Shown: positions 6,981-14,650 of the stretch, in pieces
Layout: each line of letters opens with the position of its first letter
Position numbering within the stretch: position 1 is the stretch's first letter
Origin: UBA6382 sp964596865
GTDB taxonomy: Bacteria > Bacteroidota > Bacteroidia > Bacteroidales > Bacteroidaceae
Direction: 5' to 3'
DNA length: 14,737 bases
NCBI GenBank assembly: GCA_964596865.1
Contig: CAZQVW010000036.1
Coordinates: 1-14,737 of the forward strand
Program-made: the position numbers and the translations under genes
The notes under the pieces: model-generated
What the model saw: the letters and a program-made list of their open reading frames with translations, nothing else
What the model was told of the DNA's origin: nothing
Databases searched by the model: none

Positions 6981-8237
6981 TTATCTTGCGTTGAGGTTGG
7001 CTGTAGCCTCATAATCAATGGCCTCGGCCAGGATGGAGATAGGATTCATCACGGGGAAGGGGGTGGACATCTCTATTTGCCATTTGCAGGTCTCGCAATC
7101 GGTGGCCACAACCTCGGGCTTGATGTCTTCTATCTGGCGAAATAGCGGTGAGCCTATGGCCTGAGAGACGGGATAGTTTTCTTTCTTGAATCCGTAGGTG
7201 CCGGCGATGCCGCAGCAACGGCTTTCCAATACGGTGAGCTCCAGCCCGGGTATCATGCGGAGCAGCCCGATGCTGTAGACGGCCCATCCCAGTTTCTCCA
7301 TGTGGCAGGCGGTATGATAGGCCACGCGCTTTTTGTAATCAGAGCGGAAAGCCAATTGGATTTCGCCCTGTTCTATCTTCTGATATAGGAAACGGGTAGC
7401 GAGAGTGAGGTGGTCTTGCGTCACGGTGTTGTCGAGATGGAGTAGACTGTCGTATTCATCGCGCATAGTGAAGGTGCAGGTGGAGGAGGTGGTGAGTATG
7501 GCCTCGTCTTTGGCGGCGGCGCGGCGCATAGCGTCCATATTAATCTGTCCTTGTCGCTTGGCTTGACGGGGCATTCCGTTGGAAATGAGGGCCACGCCGC
7601 AGCAGCGCTCCTTATCCAGCAGATTGACGCCATAGCCCACGGCATTCATCACGCGAAGGAGGTCTTTGCCTAATTGGGGGAAGTTGTAATTCACATAGCA
7701 ACCGTGGAAATAGCTGACGTGGTGGGGATAGGCGGCTTGTTTGGCGCGCGCTTGCTCATTATACCAGGATGTGAATTTCTGTCCGGCGTAGGCGGGGAAG
7801 TTGCGATGCTTGTCTACGCCGATGGTGGCGTGCATAACGCTCTTTACGGGCTTCAGACCGAGAGCGAAATTCACTACCGGTGCCATCACGGTGGCCACCG
7901 AGCCTACAAGGTCGGTATTGGCCAAAGTGAAATCGCGGAGGTTGGGGCGATGGTGGGTGTATTTTATCCTTGCGCTCTGAATGATGTCGGCAATCTTCAC
8001 TCCTTGTGGGCAGGCCACCTCGCAACGCTTACAGTTGAGGCACATCTTCAGTGATTTCTCGTCAAAGAAGCGGGCGTCTTTCATTCTGTAGCGCTCACCA
8101 TCGGGGCCTGCGTGTTTGGGCCCGGGGTAATCCACCGACACTGCGGCCACGGGGCAATAGACAGTGCATATAGAGCATTTCAAGCACTGTTCCAACTCAT
8201 TTGGACTGATACTATATAATTGCATGTTGTCTGTCAT
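6981..8237 (-). CDS. glpC: Anaerobic glycerol-3-phosphate dehydrogenase subunit C, Fe-S/CCG protein
   Basis: GlpC of 418 residues (E. coli 396) links the GlpAB flavoprotein to the membrane and passes electrons to the quinone pool. Two 4Fe-4S ferredoxin motifs are intact: Cys18/21/24/28-Pro and Cys66/69/72/76-Pro. Two CCG domains follow. The first has HGC at 178-180, RCCG at 211-214 and Cys254; the second has ACH at 310-312, RCCG at 340-343 and CETC at 381-384. This two-ferredoxin plus two-CCG layout is shared with heterodisulfide reductase HdrD and glycolate oxidase GlcF, but the position directly after glpA and glpB settles the name. There is no transmembrane helix, so anchoring is by amphipathic or hydrophobic patches (for example around 106-140). 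The start at 8237 has a GAGG-like element about 8 bases upstream, unusual here; Met5 is an alternative start. Confidence 0.95.
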   Translation of the reverse strand: MTDNMQLYSISPNELEQCLKCSICTVYCPVAAVSVDYPGPKHAGPDGERYRMKDARFFDEKSLKMCLNCKRCEVACPQGVKIADIIQSARIKYTHHRPNLRDFTLANTDLVGSVATVMAPVVNFALGLKPVKSVMHATIGVDKHRNFPAYAGQKFTSWYNEQARAKQAAYPHHVSYFHGCYVNYNFPQLGKDLLRVMNAVGYGVNLLDKERCCGVALISNGMPRQAKRQGQINMDAMRRAAAKDEAILTTSSTCTFTMRDEYDSLLHLDNTVTQDHLTLATRFLYQKIEQGEIQLAFRSDYKKRVAYHTACHMEKLGWAVYSIGLLRMIPGLELTVLESRCCGIAGTYGFKKENYPVSQAIGSPLFRQIEDIKPEVVATDCETCKWQIEMSTPFPVMNPISILAEAIDYEATANLNAR

Positions 8238-8268
8238 AGCTGTTCCCTCGTTTTTGTATTTTGTTACC

Positions 8269-9507
8269 CTACTTCAAAATTTCTTTCGCTACGCTTAGGG
8301 CCGTGAGCATTTCCACGCCTGCGCCGTCGGCTTGCTTCACGGCATTGTGGCCGCACAATACAGAGCCTGCCACATAGAGGTTGTCTATGGTGGCACCGTC
8401 TTTGAGGGCGCGAAGCAGCGAATCGGTCTTCACGCCATACTCCATATACGGCTGACTATCGAATACATTTTGGCGAGTCCACTGTGGGCGTTCGGCGTCA
8501 AAGCTTACGTCCAGTCCGAATACGGGCTCATATACCTTTTGGTAGTCGGCCACAAGGCCGCGGCTCTGGAATGATCCGGTGGCAAGGATATAATTGCGGG
8601 CGGAGAAATCTTCTTGCGGCATTGTGGAGACTTTCAGTCCGGCCACGCGGTGGTCTTCCATAATGCCGGCCTCCACAGTGGCGCCATTGAGGTAGATGCC
8701 GCCAAGTGCCTCGAAACGGGCGCGCAAAAGTCGCTGCACCCTTACGCCGGGCACGGATGGCGGCAATGTGGCCACCACGTAGAGGGGCAATTTGGTGAGG
8801 GCCCTTAGGCGGTCGATGGTGTCATCTGCGCCCAATCCCACAATAGCGGGCAACAACACCACTTCGGATTCTCCCGCGGCGCGATTGATGGTGTCGGCCA
8901 GCAGTTGGAGTGTGTTGTTCTCATTGAGAATGCGTGCCACATTGGGCGAGCGCATTTCCGTGGGGCTCTGGCGCCTTTGTTGCAAGGCTTCTATTACGGC
9001 CGTCTTCTCTATCACCTGCACACCGGCCTTCTCCAGTCCTTCTTCCACGAAGCGGCCCGGAAAATCTAAGAATCCGGATATATTCACCAACAGCACCCGA
9101 TGGAAAGGCAAATTGCCGGGCGAGGGCGCAGTGGCGTATTCTTCCATAGTGAGCCACGTGGGTTTGAATACCCCCATAGGAGTGATGCGATAGTGGTTTT
9201 GAGACGCCTGCCCCTTCACCTTAATGCCTGCATCCTTCAGCATATTGGCGGCATCGGCGCAAAGTGTCTCTATATCTTTGAGCTTAGAGTAAGGATGATT
9301 GACTGGCAGATTGGCGATAGCCTGCAGGGGGTTGCTCACTGCGTTGCCGTTGGTGTCGTATCCGAGGAGGTCGAAAGAACCGGAGTGGTAATGCAGTGTG
9401 CTTTGGCCCGCAGCCATCAGTATCACCTTCTTGCCCGCAGCAGCCAGCGTTATTCCGGCTGTCAGTGAGCTCAATCCTCCGCCGATTATGATTACATCTG
9501 ATTTCAT
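8269..9507 (-). CDS. glpB: Anaerobic glycerol-3-phosphate dehydrogenase subunit B
   Basis: GlpB of 412 residues (E. coli 419). The N-terminal dinucleotide fold is SDVIIIGGGLSSLTAG (Gly9-Gly11), followed by a second-strand region and GQSTLHYHSGSFDLLG, which closely parallels the E. coli GlpB signature. The C-terminal FAD-fold part carries NLYVAGSVLCGHNAVKQADGAGV. GlpB forms the soluble dehydrogenase with GlpA, which oxidises G3P to dihydroxyacetone phosphate under anaerobic conditions; FMN is usually assigned to GlpB. It lies 42 bases after glpA and 31 bases before glpC on the same strand, the order of the E. coli operon. Length and ends look complete, with no frameshift. Confidence 0.94.
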   Translation of the reverse strand: MKSDVIIIGGGLSSLTAGITLAAAGKKVILMAAGQSTLHYHSGSFDLLGYDTNGNAVSNPLQAIANLPVNHPYSKLKDIETLCADAANMLKDAGIKVKGQASQNHYRITPMGVFKPTWLTMEEYATAPSPGNLPFHRVLLVNISGFLDFPGRFVEEGLEKAGVQVIEKTAVIEALQQRRQSPTEMRSPNVARILNENNTLQLLADTINRAAGESEVVLLPAIVGLGADDTIDRLRALTKLPLYVVATLPPSVPGVRVQRLLRARFEALGGIYLNGATVEAGIMEDHRVAGLKVSTMPQEDFSARNYILATGSFQSRGLVADYQKVYEPVFGLDVSFDAERPQWTRQNVFDSQPYMEYGVKTDSLLRALKDGATIDNLYVAGSVLCGHNAVKQADGAGVEMLTALSVAKEILK

Positions 9508-9549
9508 GATTGTGCGTGTTAGTAATAATGTGTATACCGGTGTGTGGCT

Positions 9550-11289
9550 CTATGCGTGTGTCTGGGTAGTGGCGCTCTGTGTTTGCGGCGCAGTGTTGTC
9601 TGTTTGCGGCGCAGTGTTCAATGGTTGTTCCTGAGTGGGGGCAAACGAATCTAATCCGCACAAATTTTGATATATGTTGGCCACAAGCTGACTTTCGGCC
9701 AGAGTGGGACCCCAGCCCACGGGATACATACCTTTCCAGCGCTCGTTGATGAAATTCGCCAAGTCGCGGCCCTCGTCTTGTGCGCGGAAATTATAGGCAC
9801 CGCACATTAGGCCCGCGGCTCTTAAGGCGCAGAGTTCGCCCTGACAGGTGCCCATGCCAAGGCGAGTGCGGCGGCGCAATCCGGTGAGGGTATGCACGCG
9901 GCATTTCTCCACCACATTGCGCAATTCGCCCACGCTCACTTCCTCGCATTCGCAAACAATGGCGTTATCCTCGGCATCGGGAAATTCTATCTCCTTTGCC
10001 ATAGTGCCGCGACGCCCCACTTTCGCGTTGAAGGCGTAGATGTGTTTTTTATCGGTGGACTCCACCAATGTCTGTTCCGACCCGGGCAGCGGGGTGGTGG
10101 CTGTTTGGCATTTTTGGTTGATGCCCAGTTTGGCGCACGCCATATCTGTGGCCTTTTCCGCCATAAGGCGATAGGTCATCAGCTTGCCTCCCGTGATGGT
10201 GATGAATCCGGCTATGCCATCACGCTTTTCGTGGTCAAGGCAGACGATGCCACGACTGATTGAGCGGCCGGAGGGGTCGTTGTCCGAGGCCACCAGCGGT
10301 CTCACACCGGCGTAAGCCCTCAGGATACGCGTACTGGCTAAGGCGGGAGCCAGTTGCGAACCTTCCCTAAGCAGAATATCCACCTCCTCGGGCGTTACGC
10401 GCATGTCGTCGCAGGTCTCGATGGGCACACGGTCGGACGTGGTGCCGATCACGCATACCGTATCGCCGGGCACGAGGATGTCGGCGTTGGCGGGCTTGCG
10501 GCAACGGTTGATAACCATGTTATTAACTCTGTGGCCGAAGATTAGCAGTGCCCCTTTTGCGGGAAACATATTCACCGTGGCGCCCGCCATCTTTGCCACT
10601 AGCGTGCCCCAGATGCCGGCTGCGTTGATTGTTACGGAAGCGTGGGCCTCTGATTGCTCACCGGTGAGGTTGTTTCTCAATCTCACGCCCATCACTCTGC
10701 CTTGCTCTATAATAAAAGAGGTAACCTCGTGGTAGGTGAGGATGTCGGCGCCGTGGCGCATGGCGTCTATCTGATTGGCCATCGTCAGGCGGAAGGGGTC
10801 GATACTGCCGTCGGGCACACGCACGGCTCCGATGAGGTCGGGATTGACGGCGGGCTCAAGGCGGCGGGCTTCTTCGGGCGAGATAATATCAGCGCGGATG
10901 CCCGCGAGGTGGCATGAGTCTACAAATTTTTTCTGGTAGTCTAAATCGTCCTCCGGCAACGTGATAAAGAGGCCATCGTGCTGCTCCACACAATGACTGG
11001 CTATGCGCCTAAGAATCATATTCTCCTCAATACACTCGGCGGCCGATTCGTGGTCGGTTACGGCGTAGCGCGCACCGCTATGGAGCAGACCGTGGTTTCG
11101 GCCTGTGGCTCCGTGGGTGAGGTCGTAGCGCTCCACCAGCAATGTGCTCAGTCCGCGCATGGAACAGTCGCGGGCAGTGCCTACACCGGTGGCACCACCG
11201 CCCACAATAATCACATCATAGTGTTTGTTGCTGACCCGTGGATTGGTTTGCCCCACCAACGGCGGATTAGAATATGTGTTGTTGCTCAT
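9550..11289 (-). CDS. glpA: Anaerobic glycerol-3-phosphate dehydrogenase subunit A
   Basis: Catalytic FAD subunit of 579 residues (E. coli 542). It has the FAD-binding DVIIVGGGATGVGTARD (25-41), the G3P dehydrogenase signature YDLTHGATGRNHGLLHSGARY (55-75), and ITGGKLMTYRLMAEKA near 365-380. A C-terminal BFD-like [2Fe-2S] domain has Cys446 and Cys448 (CECEE) and Cys482/Cys487 (GTCQGELC). The GlpD-type enzyme lacks this BFD domain, which supports GlpA. After the usual CGL ending there is an extra tail of about 33 residues, Thr/Gln/Pro/Ala-rich and internally repeated (NTAPQTDNTAPQT). The start at 11289 is 25 bases after the predicted transcription start, with no Shine-Dalgarno sequence, as is usual in this phylum. 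It is the first gene of the glp operon. Confidence 0.95.
   Translation of the reverse strand: MSNNTYSNPPLVGQTNPRVSNKHYDVIIVGGGATGVGTARDCSMRGLSTLLVERYDLTHGATGRNHGLLHSGARYAVTDHESAAECIEENMILRRIASHCVEQHDGLFITLPEDDLDYQKKFVDSCHLAGIRADIISPEEARRLEPAVNPDLIGAVRVPDGSIDPFRLTMANQIDAMRHGADILTYHEVTSFIIEQGRVMGVRLRNNLTGEQSEAHASVTINAAGIWGTLVAKMAGATVNMFPAKGALLIFGHRVNNMVINRCRKPANADILVPGDTVCVIGTTSDRVPIETCDDMRVTPEEVDILLREGSQLAPALASTRILRAYAGVRPLVASDNDPSGRSISRGIVCLDHEKRDGIAGFITITGGKLMTYRLMAEKATDMACAKLGINQKCQTATTPLPGSEQTLVESTDKKHIYAFNAKVGRRGTMAKEIEFPDAEDNAIVCECEEVSVGELRNVVEKCRVHTLTGLRRRTRLGMGTCQGELCALRAAGLMCGAYNFRAQDEGRDLANFINERWKGMYPVGWGPTLAESQLVANIYQNLCGLDSFAPTQEQPLNTAPQTDNTAPQTQSATTQTHA
9580..9618. repeat. In-frame 21-bp duplication in the glpA tail
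   Basis: The 18-base string tgtttgcggcgcagtgtt occurs at 9580-9597 and again, exactly, at 9601-9618, a 21-base period that keeps frame. It encodes the repeated NTAPQT in the GlpA C-terminal extension. The exact match points to a recent slippage event in a segment with little constraint. Confidence 0.85.
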
Positions 11290-11320
11290 TTGTGTGTGAG
11301 TTTGGTTCGTTTTGTTGCGG

Positions 11321-11350
11321 CAAATTTATTGATTTCTGCCATACAACAAA
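11321..11350 (-). promoter_or_regulatory. Promoter of the glpABC operon
   Basis: On the minus strand TAAATTTG (11321-11328) is an exact TAnnTTTG -7 box. TTTG (11347-11350) precedes it at 18 bases as the -33 box, within an A/C-rich plus-strand run. The predicted start near 11314 leaves a leader of about 25 nt before the glpA ATG at 11289. I see no clear operator dyad overlapping it. Confidence 0.75.
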
Positions 11351-11570
11351 CAAAACGCCCCCCTATTTTCTTGATTTTTGTCTTAATCTTATTAATTTTG
11401 TAATAATTTCCGCTAAAATCTCCCCCTTTGCGTCAATCAGGAGCAATATCCGTGCCCTCATTTCGGTGTGTTGTCAGCAATCCTTATGATTGGTCTGAAA
11501 AAGGCAGAGTTAGTAGTTGAAAAAGTCCGGTATTTTGTAATTATACGCCCGTTATGATATGCAGAACAAG

Positions 11571-11725
11571 CCCCGTAGGGGCGGGTTTTATACCCGCCCG
11601 CCGATTGTCGATGCGATTAATAACATGAATTACAGAATGTTGCCTTGTTATTTTGCGGGCGGGTATAAAGCATCCCAAAATTTTAGTACCTCAAATTTTG
11701 GGGACACCGCAAAACCCGCCCATAC
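11571..11725. repeat. Structured intergenic repeat element (REP/MITE-like)
   Basis: This stretch of about 155 bases is dense with inverted repeats. A local palindrome pairs gggcgggt (11579-11586) with acccgccc (11592-11599) around 5 bases. A 15-bp perfect pairing joins 11587-11601 with 11655-11669. An 11-bp pairing joins gggcgggtttt (11579-11589) with aaaacccgccc (11711-11721). A separate 10-bp stem pairs 11674-11683 with 11693-11702. A partial copy of its left arm is at 130-148. It has no coding capacity. It may be a non-autonomous mobile or REP-type element; ends and target duplication are not clear. Confidence 0.65.
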
Positions 11726-11770
11726 TGATATAATCAAAACATGATAGGTCGCAATTTTCAATGTGTCGTG

Positions 11771-11822
11771 CCAAAACAAAGGTCCCGCACACCGAATAGG
11801 GCAGGTGTGCGGGGCCTTTTTT
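11771..11822 (-). terminator. Hairpin terminator after the DUF3472 gene
   Basis: A 13-bp stem with one wobble pairs ggtcccgcacacc (11781-11793) with ggtgtgcggggcc (11804-11816) around a 10-base loop. On the minus strand it ends in CCTTTGTTTT, a reasonable U-tract, 76 bases after the stop at 11898. On the plus strand it is followed by six T (11817-11822), so it can work in both directions. Confidence 0.85.
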
Positions 11823-11897
11823 AAGGCGATAGCTAATCAAGTAAAGGCTATTGCTTATTAATTGAAAGCGATATGCTTATTTAGTAATCTTGTCCGT

Positions 11898-14282
11898 TTA
11901 TTTTGCCTGGTATTTCAACGCGGCAACGCCCTTGTCGTAACCGGCCACGAGGATATATGTGCCGTTTTGCAAGTAGGGCAACTGGGCCACATAGACATCG
12001 CCCTGCTGGGCCATCTCAATCTTTTGGAGCACCACGCCCTGCAGGGTGTAGATCTTCAGATTGGCCTTGCCTATCTCATCGCCGTTGGGCAGAAGGGTAA
12101 CGGTGGAACCGCTCACGGTGAGTTGGCCTTTGGAATATTGGGCTTTCTGCGTGGAAGCGATGCGGGTGGGCGAATCGGTGATCTTGGTGGAGCGTTTGAG
12201 CTCGTCGAGAGCTGCTTTTGTGGCGTTGTAAAGAGCTTGGTCGGCCTCGTTCATACTGATAAGGTTCACTTCGTTGATGCGAATGAACGGACCTTCGCCG
12301 GCGTAGCCGTCGAGAATCTTGAGACGGAAGTAGCGAATGTCGGCGCCCTCGTTGAGGAATGCGCTAAGCCTCAATTGGTTTGGCGCGAGGGAGTCCTTGT
12401 AGATCAGATCCCAACCGTCTTCGTTCTTGGCAGTGGCGAGGTCGCTGTCATTGGTGCCATAGATTTCGTATGACTTGATAGTGCGTGTGCCGCCGCCGTT
12501 GCTCATCAGGATACTGAAGCCGCTAACCTCCTGTTGCTCCTGCATATCCACAGTGATGGTGTGTGGGTAGGGAGCGCGCGAGGGAGTCCATTGAGAATGC
12601 CAGTAGGTATTGTCGTTTCCGTCCACAATCTGTGCGGCGCGCCCGTTAGAGCCTTCGCCAGTGGCGGATTGGTCGGAGAATTGCACAACCTGCCATCCCC
12701 TCTTGCTGAGAGTGGTGGTGTGGGCTGTGAGCGAATCCAGGCGGTTTTGGTAGATTTCCTTATCCACGGCCTGCTGAACGCGGTGGGCCAGCGCCTGTAG
12801 GTTGATAGTGTCCACACAGGTGAAGTCGGTGGCGATGGGCACAGTGGTCTCGCTCTCCTGATGTGCTTTATAACTGCCGTTGCGCATATAGAAGCAGTCT
12901 TCAAATCCTTTTTCGTGGCAGCGGCCCTGACCGTAGTCGTTGCGCGCACCGATATTATTGCCGCCATCGGTATGACCGAAGCCCACAGTGTTCATACTGT
13001 ACCAACGATTGGTGGTGGGATTGTGTACAAAGCCGCGGCGATAGTATGCTTTCCGCTCCCAACTGCCGGTGGGCCAGTTGTAATTCTCCATAAACGAATA
13101 CCAACTGCCAATCAGTCCGCCGCCGGCGTTTGCCACGCGGGTGGTGGCGAGGTATTTCCAGCCTGCGCCGTCGGAGATGTCAAACCACGCGGTAACCAGC
13201 AGGTTTTGCTGCATGACGAGGGTGGAATCGGTCTTGGTGATTACCTGTTTGCCGTTCACGGTGGTGGTGTCGCGGGTATAGGAATAATAATAAGAGGTGT
13301 CGCGGCGGGCGTTGCAGATAAATTTCACCCACTGGTCGGGATACCACTGATAACCATTGAGGCGGAAACCGGCACCGGTGCCTTCGCCGCCAAAGGTGTA
13401 GGGGTTGGCGTGAGGGTCGTCCACATAATCGATGGTGGCAGCCTTGAGGTTGTCGGGCAGGTCGGGGTCGTGTTGGCGGTCGCCGTCATCCCATTGCGAG
13501 AAGATGATGTCGTGGGTGGGGCGCCCTTGAGCGTCCGAACCGCCATCGTTCTGAATGCCCATATAGCCGCGGATTACGCCCAGCGACATGCAGTAGGTGC
13601 CCACAATGTCGCTGCTGGTGGGCACCATCACCTCCATATATGCATAATCGTTTACATTGCCCTTAGGCATGGGCTGCGAACTGCTCCAACCGTTCAGGTG
13701 GACAGACGGCGAGCTCAAATAATTGGCCACATAACCAGGGTTTTGCACCGTACTGGTGAAAGTAAACTGGTCTATGTTTGTGATAAACGTGTTGCCCTCC
13801 AGACACTGGAGGTCATAGCGGTACCAACGGTTATTATACGCCAGGGCAGAGATGGTGGTGTCCATGGCTGCACCGGTGCCCACGAGGGTGAAGTCCTTGG
13901 TGAGCATCTTTCTGTTCTCATCGGGGTCGATAATGGTGAGCCTGAGCTTCACAGTGCGCCCTTTCTGCACGGTAAGCCTCATGGAGGTGGTAACCGAGGC
14001 GGCGGGGTGGTGGAAATAATAGACGGCGTGGGCTTTAGCGTTATTCCACTGCGTCAGTTTGCGCACATTTTGGGGCACACCGTCGCTACCGCGGTTTTCT
14101 CCCGGGATATTGATGCCCTGTTTGCCGGGCACGCTGTCAATCTCCACATAGCCGTGGGCAGCCGAGGCCACCGAGGTGTAGGTCTTGGCGCGGGCTTTGG
14201 CCAAGCCCTCTGATTGGGCGGCGCCTGCCATTGGCATCAGCGCCAGAAATCCCAGCGCCAAAAGATAATAGAAAGTTTTCAT
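11898..14282 (-). CDS. Secreted DUF5077/DUF3472 protein with F5/8C domain and sorting tail
   Basis: I place the start at 14282 (794 residues), because MKTFYYLLALGFLALMPMAGAA is a clean signal peptide. The frame stays open to 14354, but that 24-codon extension is encoded partly by the upstream 22-bp repeats. Numbered from this Met, about 35-180 resembles DUF5077 (beta-rich, KGRTVKLRLTIIDPDE). About 213-415 is DUF3472-like (YMEVMVP, MGIQND, IIFSQWDD, GTGAGFRLNGYQW, SFMENYNWPTGSW). About 530-675 is a discoidin/F5-8C fold (IVDGNDNTYWHSQW, PHTITVDM, YFRLKI). About 735-794 looks like a type IX sorting domain (LKIYTLQGVVL, NGTYILVAGY). Such proteins occur in Bacteroidetes glycan or surface loci; F5/8C usually binds carbohydrate. 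Enzyme activity is unproven. It stands alone between its own terminator and a repeat-rich upstream region, and need not be tied to glp. Confidence 0.85.
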   Translation of the reverse strand: MKTFYYLLALGFLALMPMAGAAQSEGLAKARAKTYTSVASAAHGYVEIDSVPGKQGINIPGENRGSDGVPQNVRKLTQWNNAKAHAVYYFHHPAASVTTSMRLTVQKGRTVKLRLTIIDPDENRKMLTKDFTLVGTGAAMDTTISALAYNNRWYRYDLQCLEGNTFITNIDQFTFTSTVQNPGYVANYLSSPSVHLNGWSSSQPMPKGNVNDYAYMEVMVPTSSDIVGTYCMSLGVIRGYMGIQNDGGSDAQGRPTHDIIFSQWDDGDRQHDPDLPDNLKAATIDYVDDPHANPYTFGGEGTGAGFRLNGYQWYPDQWVKFICNARRDTSYYYSYTRDTTTVNGKQVITKTDSTLVMQQNLLVTAWFDISDGAGWKYLATTRVANAGGGLIGSWYSFMENYNWPTGSWERKAYYRRGFVHNPTTNRWYSMNTVGFGHTDGGNNIGARNDYGQGRCHEKGFEDCFYMRNGSYKAHQESETTVPIATDFTCVDTINLQALAHRVQQAVDKEIYQNRLDSLTAHTTTLSKRGWQVVQFSDQSATGEGSNGRAAQIVDGNDNTYWHSQWTPSRAPYPHTITVDMQEQQEVSGFSILMSNGGGTRTIKSYEIYGTNDSDLATAKNEDGWDLIYKDSLAPNQLRLSAFLNEGADIRYFRLKILDGYAGEGPFIRINEVNLISMNEADQALYNATKAALDELKRSTKITDSPTRIASTQKAQYSKGQLTVSGSTVTLLPNGDEIGKANLKIYTLQGVVLQKIEMAQQGDVYVAQLPYLQNGTYILVAGYDKGVAALKYQAK

Positions 14283-14650
14283 TAGTATATTGTTTTGAAT
14301 TTTCAGATTAGAGGATTCTTTTGTGGGCCCATCAACGGATATTTGTGGGCTCATTAACGGATATTTGTGAACACATCAACAGATATTTGTGAACACATTT
14401 GTGGATATTGTGTGCGAATTTACTACAAACCCCATTAACCGCAAAGAGAAATCCCAAAATACTTGCAAAAGTGGCGTAAAAGTGTTCGCGAATATTGATA
14501 TTGTAAACAGAAAGTGCGTGAAAAATCGCATAATGCCACATCTAAAACGAGAAAACCCCGCGATAGTTTGCGTTCACAGTGCTGTAACAATAACTAAACA
14601 GTACTGTTTAGTTATTGTTACAGTACTGTTTAGTTATTGTTACAGCACTG
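14283..14650. other. 368-base intergenic region rich in 22-bp repeats
   Basis: Between the DUF3472 gene and the gene cut by the right edge. It holds a 22-bp tandem array (14328-14415), about 160 AT-rich bases with no recognised signal, and a long palindrome with a duplicated arm (14576-14651). I find no exact TAnnTTTG box for the DUF3472 gene; the closest minus-strand match is CACTTTTG (plus caaaagtg at 14465-14472), one mismatch from the consensus and without a -33 partner. A 96-codon plus-strand frame through the repeats is not credible. Confidence 0.55.
14328..14415. repeat. 22-bp direct tandem repeat, 3 full copies plus a degenerate one
   Basis: Units run 14328-14349, 14350-14371 and 14372-14393, with a decayed fourth at 14394-14415. 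The shared core is cat(c/t)aac(g/a)gatatttgtg. Units 1 and 2 share about 18 of 22 positions, as do units 2 and 3. There are no spacers. It lies 46-133 bases upstream of the DUF3472 gene start, where a regulator could bind. The fourth copy contains tgtggatat, close to a DnaA box, but the other units depart from that consensus. Confidence 0.85.

Larger units (their letters stand above)
11290..11897. other. 608-base intergenic region upstream of glpA
   Basis: No gene is supported here on either strand. From glpA outward it holds the glp promoter (11321-11350), about 200 AT-rich bases without recognisable structure (11351-11570), a repeat element with nested inverted repeats (11571-11725), and the terminator of the neighbouring gene (11771-11822). 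The plus-strand frames at 11274-11489 and 11559-11744 run through promoter or repeat DNA and resemble no protein. Confidence 0.6.

Noticed and set aside
12861..14213. Open plus-strand frame of 450 codons opposite the DUF3472 gene
   Set aside because: It is the antisense of a well-supported gene in a GC-rich stretch. The protein is Val/Gly/His/Ile-rich without domains, and it lacks a promoter or signal.
14282..14354. N-terminal extension of the DUF3472 protein from the ATG at 14354
   Set aside because: It would put 24 hydrophilic residues, partly encoded by the repeats, in front of a complete signal peptide. The internal Met at 14282 is a much better start.
14328..14415. CRISPR array
   Set aside because: The 22-bp units abut each other with no unique spacers, and there is no cas gene in the window.
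14328..14415. Replication origin with DnaA boxes or iterons
   Set aside because: Only one unit has a 9-mer near the DnaA consensus (tgtggatat). The others diverge at key positions, and no dnaA, rep or partition gene is visible.
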